From JABDQA01 sp963824415 (GTDB lineage Bacteria > Desulfobacterota > Desulfobulbia > Desulfobulbales > Desulfocapsaceae), in assembly GCA_963824415.1 (NCBI GenBank), contig CAWGPM010000001.1:186001-250000 (forward strand): DNA of 64,000 nucleotides. The letters run 5' to 3'. Of the stretch, positions 60,513 to 64,000 are shown one piece after another (the stretch's first letter is position 1; every line of letters begins with the position of its first letter). The notes under the pieces were generated by a model that saw nothing but the letters and a program-made list of their open reading frames with translations, ran no database searches and was not told the origin of the DNA. The position numbers and the translations under genes are program-made.

Positions 60513-63380
60513 ATGCAGGGCAACGACACAGTACTTGAAACACTGAAAAGCGAGATAAATGGGGAGGTCCTGGTCAGTGATCTGAGCCGATCACTCTACA
60601 GTAGCGGTGCTTCACTGTATCGGATCAAGCCGCGGGCGATCGTTCAGCCACGAACCACTGATGATCTGGTTGCAACGATCAAATTTGCCGGACAACATAA
60701 CATACCCATTACCGCGCGCGGTGGAGGGACGAGCCGGACCGGTAACGAGCTTGGTGCAGGCATCCTGATAGATTTCAGCAAGCATCTTAACCAGGTGGTC
60801 GAATTCAATGCAGCAAAGCGGTGGGTCAGGGTGCAGCCCGGCATCGTACTCTCTGAATTGAATAAGTTCCTCAAACCTTACAATCTCTATTTCCCGATCG
60901 ATCCGTCCACCCAGGACTCTGCCACGCTTGGCGGCATGATCGCCAACAACTCCAGCGGCCCGCATGCGGTTAAATACGGGACTACCAGGTCGCATGTAAA
61001 GGCGCTGGAACTCGTTCTGACCAGCGGCGAAGTTATAAAAACCGGGTTGAAACCCATTGTATCTGACAGTAATTCCAGTGCTCATCAGACACATGAGGAT
61101 CAACTGTATCGTCTTGTGCCGGCACTCATCGAGACCTACCAGGCCTACCTCGAAGAAGAACGGCCGTTTACGACCAAGAATTCCTGTGGCTACCATATCT
61201 GGGATCTGGTTGTCGATGGCAGCATCGACCTGACACCCCTGCTGGTGGGCTCAGAAGGGACTCTGGCCTTGGTTTCCGAGGCGACTCTTCAATTGACCCC
61301 GCTGCCCGAGAAGGCGCTGAGCGGTTTCGTCTATTTTGACGATCTAGGCAAGGTTGGTGAGGCTACCCAGGAGATTCTGGCGGAAGGGCCGTCCATGGTC
61401 GAGATCATGGAAAAGCATATTCTCGATCTAGCCCGGGAACAGAAGCCGGAATTGGCGGAGTATTTTCCGGAGAACACCGAGGCATCCCTGTTTATAGAGT
61501 TTCAGGAGGACAGCGACGAAAAACTGCTGGAAAAATTTGCTTTCGTGCGAAAACGGCTGCTGGAGGATAAAAAACTGGCGGTGAGTGTGGTACAGGCCAG
61601 GAATAAGCAGGACATGGCCACTTTCACAAAGGTCCGCTCGATATCCGGGCCTATCCTTAACCGGATGAAGGGGCCGCGCCGGCCGATTGCCTTTATCGAG
61701 GATGCCGCTGTCCATGTAAGCCGGCTGCCGGAATATATCAGTGGTCTGCGGGCGCTGTTCGAGAAATTCAACGTCAAGGCGGCGATCTACGGACATGCCG
61801 GCGACGGTAATCTGCACAACATGGCAATTCTCGACCTGCGGCAGCCCGAAGACGTAAAAACCATGCTGGATCTGGCAGACGCGGTCTGTGATCTGGTCCT
61901 GAGCCTGAAAGGAACCGTGAGCGGCGAGCATGCAGACGGCCGGCTGCGCACCCAGTATGTGGTCCGCCAGTATCCCAATCTTTATCATGCGATGCGGCAG
62001 ATCAAGGCGATCTTCGATCCCGAAGGCATCATGAACCCCGGTGTGATCATTTCGGAAAACGATAAGCTGCTCGGTGAGGACCTGAAATATGGTCCTGACT
62101 TCAGTTTGGCTCAGACCGGCAGTTCATTCGATGCAGAAAACCTGCAAGCCCAGATAGAGAACTGTTCCGGCTGCGCCAAGTGCCGTTCGTATTGTCCGAT
62201 CGCTTCCAATCACCTGGAGGAATGGACCAAGGGACGCGGTAAAGTGACCATTCTGCGCGAGTTGATGTCCGGTAAGCTTGACCCGGAGATTCTCGAAGAC
62301 CCGGAGTTCAAAAAAATCATCGATACCTGCATCAACTGTAAACGCTGCCTGACGGAGTGTCCGTCCGGCGTTGATGTGCCCTGGTTGTCCGTGACCGCGC
62401 GGGCCGATGTTGTGCGCCGCAAAGGTGAAGATTTCTCCAGCCGGGTCCTTACCGATACCGCCGCCCTCTGCAAACAGGGCAGCATGCTTGCTCCATTGGC
62501 CAACTATGCTGCCTCACTCGCCCCGATTCGATGGGGGCTGCAGAAGGCGATTGGCATGGAAGCGAGCCGGTATCTGCCGCAGTTCCGCCAAAAGACACTC
62601 AGAAAAATTCTGGCCGGTCGGCCACCGGTGGATGGTGTGCGCGAGGTCGTCTTTTTTCTCGGCTGTTACGCCAATTACAACGACCCGGAGGGCGAGGGGC
62701 TGGCGGTTATCGAGGTGCTCGAGCACAACAACATCAAAGTCATTATGCCTGAGTTCAAATGCTGCGGCATTGCCCGGATCAGTTCCGGCGGCCAGGACAG
62801 GATTATGGGTGACATTACCTACAATATCGGTGTACTCGATCAATATGCGTCCCAAAACATTCCGATACTGTTCAGTGAACCGAGCTGTGCGCTGGCGGTG
62901 AAACTCGAATACCCGCGCATTATCGATTCGAGCCAGGCCAGAAGGGTGGCGGATAACTGTTTCGATATACACCAGTATTTGATGGAACTGCATCGTCAGG
63001 GTGAGTTGAAAACCGATTTCGGCAGGATAGACAAGACCGTCGGATATCATGCGCCCTGCCATCTGAAGACGATCGGCGTAACCAGCGAACCGGCAGAGCT
63101 GATGGAGATGATACCCGGTGTAACCGTTCAGAAATATTCTGATAAATGCTGCGGCATGGGAGGCACCTATGGATTGAAATCGAAGAATTACGAGCTTTCC
63201 ATGAAGATTGGCCAGCGTCTTTTCGACGAGATCAACGCCTCCAACGCTGAACAGCTGGTGACCGGCTGCGGAGCCTGCTCGATGCAGATCCACCAGGGTA
63301 CCCTGCGCGATTCGGTTCACCCGCTCAAGCTGCTGGCTGAAGCCTACCAGAAAGCGCCGGAGACAAGCGAGGCGGCTTGA
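60513..63380 (+). CDS. FAD-linked 2-hydroxyacid dehydrogenase with Fe-S and CCG domains (second copy)
   Basis: This protein of about 955 residues has the same architecture as the gene at 48455: PCMH FAD domain (ARGGGTSRTGNELG at about 70; GGMIANNSSGPHAVKYG at about 145), C-terminal oxidase domain with GHAGDGNLHN (about 430) and SGEHADGR, two 4Fe-4S motifs (CSGCAKCRSYCP, CINCKRCLTECP) and CCG motifs (KCCGIARIS, KCCGMGGTYG). It matches Dld/GlcD-plus-GlpC fusions and likely oxidises a D-2-hydroxyacid such as lactate, glycerate or glycolate. The ATG at 60513 is preferred because AGAGGAAAG lies just upstream; an earlier ATG at 60480 is possible. It ends the catabolic island. Confidence 0.88.
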   Translation: MQGNDTVLETLKSEINGEVLVSDLSRSLYSSGASLYRIKPRAIVQPRTTDDLVATIKFAGQHNIPITARGGGTSRTGNELGAGILIDFSKHLNQVVEFNAAKRWVRVQPGIVLSELNKFLKPYNLYFPIDPSTQDSATLGGMIANNSSGPHAVKYGTTRSHVKALELVLTSGEVIKTGLKPIVSDSNSSAHQTHEDQLYRLVPALIETYQAYLEEERPFTTKNSCGYHIWDLVVDGSIDLTPLLVGSEGTLALVSEATLQLTPLPEKALSGFVYFDDLGKVGEATQEILAEGPSMVEIMEKHILDLAREQKPELAEYFPENTEASLFIEFQEDSDEKLLEKFAFVRKRLLEDKKLAVSVVQARNKQDMATFTKVRSISGPILNRMKGPRRPIAFIEDAAVHVSRLPEYISGLRALFEKFNVKAAIYGHAGDGNLHNMAILDLRQPEDVKTMLDLADAVCDLVLSLKGTVSGEHADGRLRTQYVVRQYPNLYHAMRQIKAIFDPEGIMNPGVIISENDKLLGEDLKYGPDFSLAQTGSSFDAENLQAQIENCSGCAKCRSYCPIASNHLEEWTKGRGKVTILRELMSGKLDPEILEDPEFKKIIDTCINCKRCLTECPSGVDVPWLSVTARADVVRRKGEDFSSRVLTDTAALCKQGSMLAPLANYAASLAPIRWGLQKAIGMEASRYLPQFRQKTLRKILAGRPPVDGVREVVFFLGCYANYNDPEGEGLAVIEVLEHNNIKVIMPEFKCCGIARISSGGQDRIMGDITYNIGVLDQYASQNIPILFSEPSCALAVKLEYPRIIDSSQARRVADNCFDIHQYLMELHRQGELKTDFGRIDKTVGYHAPCHLKTIGVTSEPAELMEMIPGVTVQKYSDKCCGMGGTYGLKSKNYELSMKIGQRLFDEINASNAEQLVTGCGACSMQIHQGTLRDSVHPLKLLAEAYQKAPETSEAA

Positions 63381-63427
63381 CCGCGCCAAAGGCGGACCCA
63401 GACGCCTGAGAAGCACCTACAGCATTG

Positions 63428-63475
63428 CACTGAAGCGGTCACCCGGGGATGCATGGCTGGCCGCTTCAGTGTTTG
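63428..63475 (+). terminator. Probable terminator after the second FAD/Fe-S dehydrogenase
   Basis: CACTGAAGCGG (63428-63438) pairs perfectly with CCGCTTCAGTG (63461-63471), followed by a weak T-rich stretch. It separates the island from the convergent TSUP gene. Confidence 0.6.
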
Positions 63476-63538
63476 TGCTTACCCATGCTGGATTGCGGAG
63501 CAGGGGGTGCCTGACAGCTTGCTGCTTTTTACATGGAT

Positions 63539-64000
63539 TCAGAATATGGAAAAAAGCATCCGGGTTCCCACCACGATGAGCAGCAGGGCGAAAATCTTCT
63601 TGAGCTTGTCCACCGGCAGGCTGTGGGCCAGTTTCACGCCAAGCGGTGCGGTCAGGACACTGACCGCGGCAATACCGACCAGCCCCGGAAGGTAGATAAA
63701 ACCGATCGAGTAGGCCGGCAGCAGTGCATGTCCCCAGCCATTATATAAAAATCCTGCGGTGCCGGCGATGGCGATCGGCAGTCCGATTGCGGCCGAGGTA
63801 CCGATTGCCCGATGCACCGGTACATTGCACCAGATCATATAGGGTACCGAGAGTGTCCCCCCGCCGATGCCAACCCAGCTCGAAATCGCGCCGATGATGT
63901 TGCCGGACAGGAACATGCCGAATGGACCGGGCAGTTCCCGGGTCGGCTTCGGCCTGCGGTTGGTTAGAAACTGGTAAGCACAGAAGTAGAGGAAAAGCAC
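63539..64000 (-). CDS. TSUP (TauE/SafE) transporter, 3' part
   Basis: The gene runs off the right edge; the C-terminal ~153 residues are visible. They contain GIGGGTLSVPYMIWCNVPVHRAIGTSAAIGLPIAIAG and end in a hydrophobic helix, closely similar to the TSUP protein at 45944 (for example SLPV(D/G)-KLKKIFALLL near the end). It is probably a sulfite or organosulfonate transporter, like other TSUP members. The first in-window Met is not necessarily the true start. Confidence 0.88.
   Translation of the reverse strand: MLFLYFCAYQFLTNRRPKPTRELPGPFGMFLSGNIIGAISSWVGIGGGTLSVPYMIWCNVPVHRAIGTSAAIGLPIAIAGTAGFLYNGWGHALLPAYSIGFIYLPGLVGIAAVSVLTAPLGVKLAHSLPVDKLKKIFALLLIVVGTRMLFSIF

Noticed and set aside
1..64000. 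tRNA, rRNA, CRISPR array, phage or insertion-sequence genes
   Set aside because: Scanning for T-arm-like motifs, repeated spacer arrays and transposase or integrase proteins found none.

Overview
The window is a GC-rich chromosomal segment, most likely from an anaerobic, probably sulfate-reducing member of the Desulfobacterota (a Desulfobulbales-like or related deltaproteobacterial lineage). The evidence is a complete bacterial-type CO dehydrogenase/acetyl-CoA synthase operon, an EMO-type (ETF:quinone) membrane Fe-S oxidoreductase next to beta-oxidation genes, large FAD plus Fe-S 2-hydroxyacid dehydrogenases, a methylmalonate-semialdehyde dehydrogenase, a protein resembling the Sfum_1244 family, a TRAP/sigma-54 catabolic island and a DUF166-family selenoprotein. 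The lineage is inferred from gene content. No rRNA or tRNA gene was found, and there are no recognisable insertion sequences or CRISPR arrays.

Layout. (1) 1-6000: fatty-acid beta-oxidation genes (3' end of a FadN-type multifunctional enzyme, thiolase, acyl-CoA dehydrogenase, MBL hydrolase, DUF4442 hotdog protein). (2) 6000-12500: mixed housekeeping genes (DUF554 membrane protein, nitrilase, AcuI-type reductase, alkyltransferase-like DNA repair protein, Sfum_1244-like protein, cold-shock protein, Gfo/Idh/MocA oxidoreductase). (3) 12500-19100: lipid oxidation again (MerR regulator, divergent EMO-like oxidoreductase carrying an in-frame TGA, SCP2 protein, thioesterase, radical SAM protein, FadH-like dienoyl-CoA reductase). 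(4) 19500-31300: Wood-Ljungdahl carbonyl branch in the order acsV, cdhD/acsD, acsA/cooS, acsB, cdhE/acsC (frameshifted), acsE, a small unknown gene, cooC. (5) 31400-36300: YbaK deacylase, a small protein, then a compact operon of a MetE-like methyltransferase, an unknown 128-residue protein, a DUF166 selenoprotein and an MFS transporter. (6) 36300-48300: malic enzyme, MMSDH with its GntR regulator, UspA, thiamine-binding protein, a ChlD-type chelatase gene with an A10 slippery tract, MFS and TSUP transporters, and an unknown two-gene Fe-S operon. (7) 48400-63400: a catabolic island with a PrpR-like sigma-54 activator, a phased array of GTTTC/GAAAC half-sites, a sigma-54-type promoter, a DctPQM TRAP transporter, a zinc-type dehydrogenase, an aconitase-like dehydratase subunit, a class V aminotransferase and two large FAD/Fe-S 2-hydroxyacid dehydrogenases. 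(8) The right edge holds a truncated TSUP transporter paralogous to the one at 46 kb.

How it fits together: acyl-CoAs would be oxidised by regions 1 and 3, with electrons passed from ETF to quinone by the EMO-like protein. Acetyl-CoA could be oxidised or made through the CODH/ACS operon. The TRAP island would feed a small, still unidentified carboxylate into 2-hydroxyacid/2-oxoacid chemistry.

The most notable items are the in-frame UGA-Cys plus hairpin in the DUF166 gene and its unexplained operon, the A AAA AAG frameshift signal in chlD, the TolA-like tail on CdhD, and the phased operator array upstream of the TRAP genes. Three reading-frame disruptions (EMO-like gene, cdhE, chlD) could include sequencing errors. 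They are reported with that alternative stated.
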